Below are positions 1 through 7,276 of a stretch of DNA of 7,778 bases, in pieces. Under the pieces are notes generated by a model, which was given only the letters and a program-made list of their open reading frames with translations, did not search any database and was not told the DNA's origin. Numbering within the stretch: the stretch's first letter is position 1; the number at the start of each line of letters is the position of its first letter. The stretch comes from Actinomycetes bacterium (GTDB taxonomy: Bacteria > Actinomycetota > Acidimicrobiia > Acidimicrobiales > RAAP-2), in contig JAJZYE010000037.1 in NCBI GenBank assembly GCA_021806055.1, forward strand, positions 1 through 7,778. The letters run 5' to 3'. The translations under genes were made by a program, and so were the position numbers.

Positions 1-1041
1 GGTCTGGTCAAAGCCCCGGGACTGCTGGCGATGAAACTCCTGCGAGTGGGTCACCACGACACGTAGGACGCGCCCGAGGATCACCTGCTCGCTCTCAAAG
101 GCCACCACGCCAGGTAGCTCGTCCTCGTCGACGACCCAATAGTCCTTGCGGGCAACAGCCAAGAGATCGGGGTGTAGCGACGGCGGCACCGAGCCCACGA
201 AGCACAGCTCGAGCTCGCGCACCAGCGCCAGGTTGTCCGCAGAGTCCATGCCGGCGTCAAAGACGACCGTGAGCTGATCGTCGGTGCCGGGGAACTGACG
301 ACGCAGGGCACTGAGCGCGGTGGCGAACTGGGTGACGTCGGGTCGGTTGCCCGAGTAGGCGTGACTGGCCACAGGGATCGCCCCGTCGCGGGTCACGATG
401 AGCGAGAGCCCCACGATGCGCAGGTCGTGGCGCTTCTGCTTGGAGTGGCCCCGTCGCGCGATGGTGTTGCGTTCGTTGGCCGAGTCCACGTAGGTGACCA
501 CGTTGGTCATGTCGAGCACCAGGCCCGAGATGTCGATGCCGTAGGAATCGACCATCCTCTCGACCACCATCCGGTGGATCTCTTGGAGATCAGCGGGCGA
601 GAGCCGGTCCATGGCGTCCCAGAACTTGCGGTGATCGAGCGCGGCTAACGGGAGCTTCACGAGCCGGTCGCCCGCGGTCTTTTGCCACCAGTCCGAAAAG
701 GCCAGCTTCGAACACGGCGCGACCACCCGATTGGCCACCATGAGTTCGAGGTAGGTGCCCACGCTCGCGGTGGTGTCGTCGCGTCGCGGTCCCACCACGG
801 CGTCGACGATCTCTCGCAGGTGGAGCCGGCCCAGCACCGAGAGGGCGGAGGCCAGGTCACCGAACCCCAAGTGTCTCGTGCGCTCGGGGAGCACTTGGGC
901 CCCGGCCATCGCCGCCTCGATGTCGCTGGCTTTGCCCAGGTAGCGCTGGGACACGATGCGCGGTTGGCCACCTACCCGGGCCGACTCGACCAGGTAGTAG
1001 TAGGTGTGCCCGGCCACCTTCTTGGAGATGATCGAACTCAT
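1..1041 (-). CDS. IS1634/IS4-type DDE transposase, 3' part beyond the window
   Basis: Seen: an uninterrupted minus-strand frame from ATG at 1041 to base 1 (347 codons, no stop), running off the window. The protein begins MSSIISKKVAGHTYYYLVES, the usual IS1634-type opening in which a short basic stretch precedes a YYYLVES segment. Residues 174-180 (LVLDMTN) and 259-267 (VVFDAGMDS) fit the first and second catalytic Asp positions (D177, D262) of the RNase H-like DDE fold. The catalytic Glu would lie in the missing C-terminal part. Known: these enzymes cut and join the ends of their own insertion sequence; family members are usually about 450-600 residues, so a quarter to a third is outside. No frameshift or internal stop is present, so the visible portion looks intact. 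No Shine-Dalgarno precedes the ATG, but a promoter sits directly upstream, suggesting a leaderless message. Family assignment is from motif recall, not a search. Confidence 0.9.
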   Translation of the reverse strand, partial: MSSIISKKVAGHTYYYLVESARVGGQPRIVSQRYLGKASDIEAAMAGAQVLPERTRHLGFGDLASALSVLGRLHLREIVDAVVGPRRDDTTASVGTYLELMVANRVVAPCSKLAFSDWWQKTAGDRLVKLPLAALDHRKFWDAMDRLSPADLQEIHRMVVERMVDSYGIDISGLVLDMTNVVTYVDSANERNTIARRGHSKQKRHDLRIVGLSLIVTRDGAIPVASHAYSGNRPDVTQFATALSALRRQFPGTDDQLTVVFDAGMDSADNLALVRELELCFVGSVPPSLHPDLLAVARKDYWVVDEDELPGVVAFESEQVILGRVLRVVVTHSQEFHRQQSRGFDQT

Positions 1042-1048
1042 ACTTTAG

Positions 1049-1077
1049 GTAATACACCCTCGTGGCAATCAATGCAA
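1049..1077 (-). promoter_or_regulatory. Transposase promoter, likely leaderless
   Basis: On the minus strand TTGCAT (1077-1072) is followed after exactly 17 bp by TATTAC (1054-1049), a reasonable -35/-10 pair. Transcription would start about 7 bp past the -10, at or within one or two bases of the ATG at 1041. The lack of a Shine-Dalgarno before that ATG agrees with a leaderless transcript, which is common in actinobacteria. The boxes are read by eye and there is no expression evidence. Confidence 0.6.
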
Positions 1078-1241
1078 GAACCCTCGACCACTAATCGCGC
1101 TGGTCACGCGAATCTTTGAAGGGAATCTCTCCGAACGAATGGAGCGCGCTCAGGAGACAGCCCCGAAACTCGCGCTAGCGTGGCGTCATCGCTTCTAGTC
1201 GCCACGATTCCCGGGCTCGTGCGGGCGACGCACGTCGCGCG

Positions 1242-2027
1242 ATGGTGAATGGGGCGTCGCTCGCCCTCGCGGGGGCCAACGTCGTGATGCAACTGTCGCG
1301 TCGGCCCGTCGGGCGCGCCGTCGCCGAGAGCACCGTCGTCAGCGGGTCGCTCGTGCACCACCCCCTCAAGCGCACCCGGACCACGCTGTCCTACGTCATG
1401 CTCGCGCTCTACGGCACGGAGGAGGAGCGTCGCGAGCTGCGCCGTCAGGTGAACGCGCAGCACCGGGCGGTGCACCCACCCCCCGGTGGGCCGGTCAGCT
1501 ACCGGGCCACCGACCCGGAGCTGCAGCTGTGGGTGGGCGCGTGCATGTACGACGGCGTGCGCGACGCGCTCACGCGTCTCTACGGGCCACTGGGTGACGA
1601 GTTCGCCGACGAGGTCTACCAGCAGTGCGCGCGCTTCGCCACGACGCTGCAAGTGTCCACCGGCGCGTGGCCGCGCGATCGCGACGCGTTCGAGGAGTAC
1701 TGGCGCGACGCGTTGACGCGACTCGACGTCGACGAGGTGACCGCCCGCTATCTACGCGACCTGATCGATCTGCGCTTTGTCCCCGCACCCCTCGCGTGGC
1801 TGGCCGGGCCCGCCCACCGCTTCGTGACCACGGGGTTCCTGGCACCGGAGTTTCGCGACCTGCTCGGCCTGGCGTGGGACGACGCTCGCCAGCGCCGCTT
1901 CGATCGGGTCGTGCGCGCGGGCGCGGTGGTGGCGACCCATCTGCCTCGCCCCCTGCGTGAGTTCCCGTGGAATTGGTGCCTGTACGACGCGCGCCGTCGA
2001 CTGCGCCGCGGCCGCCCGCTCGTGTGA
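1242..2027 (+). CDS. MpaB/DUF2236 family haem oxygenase-like protein
   Basis: Seen: a 261-residue product with the family's typical blocks in order: GANVVMQL (11-18), PLKRTRTTLSYV (41-52), VNAQH (70-74), DPELQLWVGACMY (91-103), TTLQV followed by GAWPRDRDAFEEYW, and FVTTGFLAPEFRDLLGL. Known: the DUF2236 fold includes the rubber oxygenase Lcp and fungal MpaB; in Lcp a b-type haem is held by a His, with Arg/Lys/Thr residues in the pocket. H74 and the K43-T48 cluster are plausible counterparts here. Inferred: a haem-dependent oxygenase with unknown substrate. Oddity: relatives usually carry about 30-40 more residues before the GANVVMQL block. The same frame stays open upstream to a TAG at 1176-1178 but has no ATG, GTG or TTG, and the chosen ATG has no Shine-Dalgarno or nearby -10. 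The start is therefore uncertain (GTG at 1245 is equally possible), and 5' truncation next to the insertion sequence is conceivable. Confidence 0.85.
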   Translation: MVNGASLALAGANVVMQLSRRPVGRAVAESTVVSGSLVHHPLKRTRTTLSYVMLALYGTEEERRELRRQVNAQHRAVHPPPGGPVSYRATDPELQLWVGACMYDGVRDALTRLYGPLGDEFADEVYQQCARFATTLQVSTGAWPRDRDAFEEYWRDALTRLDVDEVTARYLRDLIDLRFVPAPLAWLAGPAHRFVTTGFLAPEFRDLLGLAWDDARQRRFDRVVRAGAVVATHLPRPLREFPWNWCLYDARRRLRRGRPLV

Positions 2028-2051
2028 CCCGCCCGCGCGGGGCGCACGGTC

Positions 2052-2071
2052 GTGGGGACTTTGGGCCCTAG
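2052..2071. promoter_or_regulatory. DosR (DevR) box-like operator upstream of the radical SAM gene
   Basis: The core GGGACTTTGGGCCC (2055-2068) matches 12 of 14 positions of the mycobacterial DosR core GGGACTWWAGTCCC, including every base of both outer half-sites except one. Over the full 20-bp consensus about 15 positions agree. It sits in the short non-coding gap after the oxygenase gene, centred about 125 bp before the preferred radical SAM start. No confident -10 was found between box and gene. DosR is a response regulator activated under hypoxia or NO in mycobacteria; no DosR gene is visible here, so function is inference. Confidence 0.45.
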
Positions 2072-2185
2072 TGGACCCCGGAATGGCGTCACGTCGGCGG
2101 AGCCATTTAGATGGAGCCGGGCCGAGTCAGGGTGATGACGCCAGGAGTGGTGGCGCGCCGGCGCCCCAGAAAGAGGAGGGTGGTC

Positions 2186-3340
2186 GTGCGCGACGAGACG
2201 CTGACTCGCACGTTGCAACGTTACGAATCTGCTCCGCACCTGGTGTTTTGGGAGACCACCAAGGCCTGTGGACTGGCGTGTCGGCACTGCCGCGCGTCGG
2301 CCCAGACGACGGCGTTGCCCGGTGAGCTGACGACCGCCGAGGGACGCGACCTGCTCGACCAGATCGCCGCGATGGAGGGGCCGCGGGCCATCGTCGTGTT
2401 CACCGGGGGCGACTGCTTCGAGCGCGCGGACCTCGACGAGCTCGTCGGCTACGCCGTCGCGCTCGGTTTGCGCGTGGGCGTCGCGCCGTCGGTGACGCCC
2501 AAGGTCACGCGCGAGTCGCTCCAGCGGCTCTACGACCTGGGAGTGCGAGCCCTCTCGATCAGCCTCGATGGCGCCTCGAGCGAGTCCCACGACTCGCTGC
2601 GCGGGGTCGCGGATCACTTCCGCGCCACGCTCGACGCCCTGGAGATGATGCGTGACATGGGGTTCCGCCTCCAGGTCAACACCACCGTCATGGATCACAA
2701 CAAGCGCGAGCTCGCCGACATCCTGGCCCTGGTGCGCGCCGCGGGCGTGTCCATCTGGGAGGTGTTCTTCCTCGTGAGCGTCGGCCGCGGATCGTTCATC
2801 CGCGAGGTCAGCGCGAGCGAGGCCGAGGAGATCTGCCACTTCCTCGTCGACGCGGCCGATCGCGGGCTGACCGTACGAACGGTGGAGGCACCGTTCTTTC
2901 GCCGGGTCCAGGCCGAGCGCTCGGCCGCCGAGGGCGTCGACGTCGCCACCTACTTCGGCCTCGGCGAACTGTACCGGCACCTGCACGAGGGGCTCGAGCG
3001 AGTGCCCCACACCGAACGCCCTCGTTCCAGCACGTCGTTGGCCACCGGCGACGGCCGCGGTGTCATCTTCGTGGGCTACGACGGCGAGGTGCACGCGTCG
3101 GGCTTCCTGCCGGTGGCGCTGGGCAACGTGCGTGAGCGCTCGCTGGGCGAGATCTACACCAGCCACGAGATCCTGACCGCCCTGCGAGCGGGTGAGCTCG
3201 AGGGCGAGTGCGGACGCTGTGAGTACCGGCGGCTGTGCGGCGGCTCGCGGGCTCGCGCCTACGCCCGCACCGGGCGCGTCTTCGCCGATGATCCGGCCTG
3301 CGTGCGCACGCGCCCGCGCGTGGCGCTCACGGCGGACTGA
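2186..3340 (+). CDS. Radical SAM protein with C-terminal auxiliary Fe-S cluster (TIGR04053-like)
   Basis: Seen: a 384-residue product. C28-x3-C32-x2-C35 is the radical SAM cluster motif, followed by FTGGD (the SAM-contacting GGE-type segment) and a partial TIM barrel (SISLDGA, VNTTVMD). The tail carries C342-x2-C345-x5-C351 and C372, a shortened SPASM/Twitch motif holding one auxiliary 4Fe-4S cluster. The segment GYDGEVHASGFLPVALGNVR and the following CGGSRARAYA resemble AhbC/AhbD/NirJ-type haem-modifying enzymes and the TIGR04053 family. Inferred: oxidative modification or decarboxylation of a porphyrin or peptide; the substrate cannot be told. Start: GTG at 2186 is preferred because AGGAGG (2174-2179) lies 6 nt before it; an in-frame ATG at 2111 (409 residues) has no ribosome site and adds a basic, unconserved-looking leader. 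The gene lies on the same strand as the MpaB-like gene, 158 bp downstream, with a DosR-like box between, and its end overlaps the convergent transporter gene by 14 bp. Confidence 0.9.
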   Translation: MRDETLTRTLQRYESAPHLVFWETTKACGLACRHCRASAQTTALPGELTTAEGRDLLDQIAAMEGPRAIVVFTGGDCFERADLDELVGYAVALGLRVGVAPSVTPKVTRESLQRLYDLGVRALSISLDGASSESHDSLRGVADHFRATLDALEMMRDMGFRLQVNTTVMDHNKRELADILALVRAAGVSIWEVFFLVSVGRGSFIREVSASEAEEICHFLVDAADRGLTVRTVEAPFFRRVQAERSAAEGVDVATYFGLGELYRHLHEGLERVPHTERPRSSTSLATGDGRGVIFVGYDGEVHASGFLPVALGNVRERSLGEIYTSHEILTALRAGELEGECGRCEYRRLCGGSRARAYARTGRVFADDPACVRTRPRVALTAD

Positions 3341-3935
3341 CGTCGGCGCGCAGCGACGCGCGGGACTCGCGCACGGCGTAGTACACGATGACCAGACCTG
3401 AGGCCGGGTCGGCCCACCACCAGCCGGCCAGCGCGTTCGCGCCCAGCCCGAGCACTACGGCGCCCGCCAGGAGTGCGTCGATCAACGTCACGCGACCCTC
3501 GGCGCGCAGGACCGGGTTGTCGAGGGCGCGTCCGGTGCGCGCCTTGGCGCGGGCCAGGACGAGCATGGCCGCGGCCGTCGCGGCCGTCCAGGCGATCCCC
3601 AGCGGCGACGGGTGGGGGTGCAGGCGGCTCGCCAGTGACCAGACCGCCAGCACCGCCAGGTAGAGCGCGAGTGCCGCGAAGCTGAGGCCGATCAGGCGCT
3701 GCGCCCGCTGACGTCGACGCTCGTGGACCGCGCGCAGCTCCCACACCACGACCAGCGAGGCGCCAATCTCGATGAGCGTGTCGACCCCGAACCCCGCGAG
3801 GGCCACCGATCGCGCGCGCCACGCCGCCACCGCCAGCACGACCGTGCCGACCACGTTCCAGGTGAGTGTGGCGTACTCGAGGCGTCGCCCCCGCCGGACC
3901 AGGTCATCGTGCGCGGCCACGACCCAGTCAATCAC
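3327..3935 (-). CDS. Short cation-diffusion-facilitator-like membrane protein
   Basis: Seen: 202 residues from a GTG start, with six probable membrane helices (about 22-38, 44-66, 82-102, 112-128, 150-168, 172-190) and no C-terminal cytoplasmic domain. In helix 2, VDTLIEIGASL aligns with the E. coli YiiP (FieF) metal-site helix, putting D52 and E56 at the D45/D49 positions. In helix 5, LRAEGRVTLIDALL aligns with LRADMLHYQSD, so the YiiP His153 position is V149 while Asp157 is kept as D153. The end, WWWADPASGLVIVYYAVRES, is typical of short bacterial proteins annotated only as cation transporter. Inferred: an inner-membrane cation/proton exchanger or a relative with changed selectivity. It converges with the radical SAM gene (14-bp overlap) and diverges from the 70-residue ORF across a 26-bp gap. 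No good Shine-Dalgarno is visible, so the start (GTG 3935, or GTG 3920) is uncertain. Confidence 0.8.
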   Translation of the reverse strand: MIDWVVAAHDDLVRRGRRLEYATLTWNVVGTVVLAVAAWRARSVALAGFGVDTLIEIGASLVVVWELRAVHERRRQRAQRLIGLSFAALALYLAVLAVWSLASRLHPHPSPLGIAWTAATAAAMLVLARAKARTGRALDNPVLRAEGRVTLIDALLAGAVVLGLGANALAGWWWADPASGLVIVYYAVRESRASLRADVSPP

Positions 3936-3949
3936 GTCGCCCGCGCCCC

Positions 3950-3955
3950 TACGCT
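3950..3955 (+). promoter_or_regulatory. -10 box of a probable leaderless start
   Basis: TACGCT fits the TAnnnT form of actinobacterial -10 boxes and ends 6 bp before the GTG at 3962, so the first transcribed base would be the start codon. No convincing -35 is seen at the usual distance. The same -10 to start-codon spacing occurs at the marR gene in this window, which supports the reading. Confidence 0.5.
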
Positions 3956-3961
3956 GGGCGC

Positions 3962-4174
3962 GTGGCCCTCACCGTGTACGGCGTCGCGGCGCTGACCTTC
4001 ATGATGTGCATGTACGCCTTCGAGGCGCGCGCGCGGGGATTCGTGGCGGCCTTCGCGGTCGGCTGCGCCCTGTCGAGTGCGTACGGATTCCTCTCGGGAT
4101 CCTGGCCCTTCGGCGTGGTGGAAGCGGTGTGGACCGTGCTGGCCCTACGGCGCTTTGCGCGCGGGACGCCCTGA
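3962..4174 (+). CDS. Small conserved two- or three-helix membrane protein, unknown function
   Basis: Seen: 70 residues beginning with VALTVYGVAALTFMMCMYAF (GTG start) and containing CALSSAYGFLSGSWPFGVVE before a basic tail, LRRFARGTP. Hydrophobic stretches at about 3-18, 24-41 and 45-62 give two or three membrane segments. I recall very similar 65-80 residue hypothetical proteins with the SSAYGF and WPFGVVEAVW blocks in many actinobacteria, but no function is known to me. The frame is open further upstream to an ATG at 3866, but that extension is basic, overlaps the divergent transporter and looks like antisense of it. The GTG is favoured because the protein begins there with the conserved hydrophobic block and a -10 box lies 6 bp before it. 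The last 30 bp overlap the 3' end of hspR on the opposite strand. Confidence 0.75.
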   Translation: MALTVYGVAALTFMMCMYAFEARARGFVAAFAVGCALSSAYGFLSGSWPFGVVEAVWTVLALRRFARGTP

Positions 4175-4477
4175 ACGGTCGCGCGAGAGGATCTTGGCGA
4201 CGGTGGCGGGTGAGAAGCCTTCGTCGTTCAGCTCGCACGCCGCGCTGAGCGACTCGAGGTCGCGGCGCGAGTAGCGACGCTGGTTGCCCGAGGGGCGCGA
4301 GCTCGTGTAGTTCATCGCGTGCTCCAAGCGCCGCAGGGTCTGGGAGTCGGTGCCGAGGAGCTCGGTCACGACCGCGAGCGTGAAGAGCGGCTCGTCGGGG
4401 TCGTTGACGCGCTGGCGCCACGGCCGATCCCCGGACCCGGCGCGCGCGGCGCCGGGTCCGGGGACGGGGATCGTCAC
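4145..4477 (-). CDS. hspR: HspR-type MerR-family repressor, second gene of the hsp20 operon
   Basis: Seen: 110 residues. A MerR-like winged helix-turn-helix spans about 31-75: LFTLAVVTELLGTDSQTLRR is the HTH, and the wing reads SGNQRRYSRRDLE, close to the GGNRRYSxxDIExL of HspR. After it comes CELNDEGFSPATVAKIL, as in HspR (LTDEGxxxxGVxxVL). No C-terminal effector domain or Cys sensor is present, which also fits HspR. Known: HspR represses heat-shock operons by binding HAIR elements, often together with DnaK. Inferred: represses its own operon through the inverted repeat at 4941-4961. The GTG start overlaps the hsp20 stop in a GTGA, so translation is probably coupled. Residues 5-17, rich in Pro, Gly and Ala, are encoded by a strong hairpin and are an unusual extension before the HTH. 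The 3' end overlaps a convergent small ORF by 30 bp. Confidence 0.85.
   Translation of the reverse strand: MTIPVPGPGAARAGSGDRPWRQRVNDPDEPLFTLAVVTELLGTDSQTLRRLEHAMNYTSSRPSGNQRRYSRRDLESLSAACELNDEGFSPATVAKILSRDRSGRPARKAP
4429..4463. repeat. Perfect 15-bp GC-rich hairpin within the 5' end of hspR
   Basis: CCCCGGACCCGGCGC (4429-4443) and GCGCCGGGTCCGGGG (4449-4463) are exact reverse complements separated by GCGCG. A further CGATCCCC just left of the stem has its complement GGGGATCG just right of it, offset by 6 nt, which would lengthen the structure with a bulge. On hspR mRNA the stem starts about 12 nt after the start codon. There is no following T-run, so it is not a classical intrinsic terminator. 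It could slow ribosomes or RNA polymerase, protect or target the message for processing, or be a mobile palindrome inserted in frame. Confidence 0.75.
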
Positions 4478-4902
4478 GCGGAGTGCGCGCTCAGGGCGTC
4501 GCGCTCGCGCGCCACGTCCACGACGTGGCGTACGTTCACGCGGCGCGGCTTGGCGCTCTCGTGCAGCGGGATGCGCAGGGTCAGCACGCCGTCGACGAAC
4601 TCCGCGTCCACGTGATCCACGTCCAGCACGTCACCGAGCATCACCCGGCGGGTCACCGTCGTGTCGGCGCGCTCGTGGATCAGGTAGGTGGCACCCTCGG
4701 GCAGCGTGCTCTGGCGTCGAGCGCTGAGGCGCAACTCGCCGCGCTCGATCTGCAGGTCGATGCTGTCGAACTCGATGCCCGGCAGGTCGAAGCGCAGCGT
4801 TACCACGTCGCCCAGTCGAAACGCGTCCATGGCGGCGGTCGGCCCGCCCGTGGTCTCGAAGAGACGGTCCCAGCGCTGGAGCGGGTCACTCAACATCAAC
4901 AT
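4474..4902 (-). CDS. Hsp20/alpha-crystallin small heat-shock protein
   Basis: Seen: 142 residues with an alpha-crystallin domain from about 24 to 112: FDLPGIEFDSIDLQIERGEL, a loop with EGATYLIHER, RRVMLGDVLD, and the signature AEFVDGVLTLRIP (100-112), followed by a VNV (122-124) corresponding to the I-x-I tail that docks on a neighbouring dimer. Known: an ATP-independent holdase forming oligomers that bind unfolding proteins. Length matches actinobacterial Hsp16-18 proteins. Start: ATG at 4902 is chosen because GGAGG (4915-4911) lies 8 nt upstream; an in-frame ATG at 4935 adds 11 residues but would leave almost no leader after the promoter. The gene is first in an operon with hspR (GTGA overlap). 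Regulation: the promoter -10 is embedded in an inverted repeat likely bound by the downstream repressor. Confidence 0.92.
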   Translation of the reverse strand: MLMLSDPLQRWDRLFETTGGPTAAMDAFRLGDVVTLRFDLPGIEFDSIDLQIERGELRLSARRQSTLPEGATYLIHERADTTVTRRVMLGDVLDVDHVDAEFVDGVLTLRIPLHESAKPRRVNVRHVVDVARERDALSAHSA

Positions 4903-4940
4903 AGGAAACACCTCCATTCGTGATTGGTAGAACATCCGGT

Positions 4941-4961
4941 ATTGACAGTATACCTATCAAT
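4941..4961. promoter_or_regulatory. Inverted-repeat operator (HAIR-like) covering the hsp20 -10
   Basis: ATTGACAG-N5-CTATCAAT (plus strand): 8-bp arms with one mismatch. It resembles the HspR HAIR element CTTGAGT-N7-ACTCAAG in the TTGA/TCAA ends but differs inside the arms and in the spacing. The -10 hexamer lies in its centre, so a bound dimer would block RNA polymerase. The HspR-type protein encoded by the same operon is the obvious candidate ligand; that is inference. Confidence 0.65.
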
Positions 4962-4975
4962 GTACCGTGACGCAA
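4947..4975 (-). promoter_or_regulatory. hsp20-hspR promoter
   Basis: On the minus strand TTGCGT (4975-4970), a 17-bp spacer, then TATACT (4952-4947), one base from the -10 consensus. The predicted start is near 4940, giving a leader of about 38 nt that carries the GGAGG ribosome site. This is the best promoter in the window, consistent with a housekeeping-sigma promoter that needs active repression. Confidence 0.7.
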
Positions 4976-5029
4976 CACCCCGTCGCGTGCTCGGACGTGA
5001 CGCCCTCGGGGCCAGGCGCCGTGGCGGGT

Positions 5030-7125
<2,096 letters not shown>

Positions 7126-7131
7126 GCAACT

Positions 7132-7137
7132 AGTCTA
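7132..7137 (-). promoter_or_regulatory. marR-exporter operon -10 box, leaderless start
   Basis: On the minus strand TAGACT ends 6 nt before the GTG at 7125, placing transcription start on or next to the start codon. It fits TAnnnT. The -35 region at the expected distance (about 7155-7160, GTCACG) is weak. Confidence 0.55.
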
Positions 7138-7276
7138 CGGCTCGTCGCGACGTCCGTGACGCGCCGCCGCGTCGGCGATGCGGCCGCCCGATGGGGACCC
7201 GCCCGGGGAACCCGCCCGTGCGGCTCGGGCGTGACGCTCCTCGCGTCGGGAGGCGCCGATCGCGTGGTGTCACGGG

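Larger units (their letters stand above)
1..1077 (-). mobile_element. Insertion sequence of IS1634 type, partial, right boundary unresolved
   Basis: The transposase and its promoter define one end of an insertion sequence; the rest lies left of base 1. The outer terminal inverted repeat should lie between about 1078 and 1180, but it cannot be identified without the opposite end. The DNA at 1042-1130 is clearly more AT-rich than the flanking genes, consistent with element-end DNA. Members of this family can produce unusually long target duplications, which would be visible only with both ends. The listed right limit is the outer edge of the promoter, not a proven IS end. Confidence 0.6.

Noticed and set aside
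1173..1180. CGCTAGCG palindrome near the insertion-sequence end
   Set aside because: Eight bases of symmetry is too short, and nothing ties it to an IS end or a site-specific recombination site.
1139..1198. A 19-codon ORF between the IS and the oxygenase gene
   Set aside because: Very short, no ribosome site, in a different frame from the oxygenase, and no recognisable product.
1104..1652. Minus-strand frame of 182 codons opposite the start of the MpaB-like gene
   Set aside because: No recognisable domain, and it runs antisense to a conserved family block; a GC-driven open frame.
2030..2044. Small CGCCC-loop-GGGCG hairpin just after the oxygenase stop as a terminator
   Set aside because: Only five pairs and no T-run; in DNA this GC-rich it is expected by chance.
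1748..3166. A 472-codon minus-strand frame opposite the oxygenase and radical SAM genes
   Set aside because: It is the antisense shadow of high-GC3 coding DNA: composition is dominated by Arg, Ala, His and Val with no domain, while the plus strand encodes two recognisable families.
7190..7276. Repeated ACCCGCCCG words and short inverted repeats between the EEP gene and marR
   Set aside because: Stems are 4-6 bp with no T-run and no consistent unit; not enough to call a terminator or repeat array.
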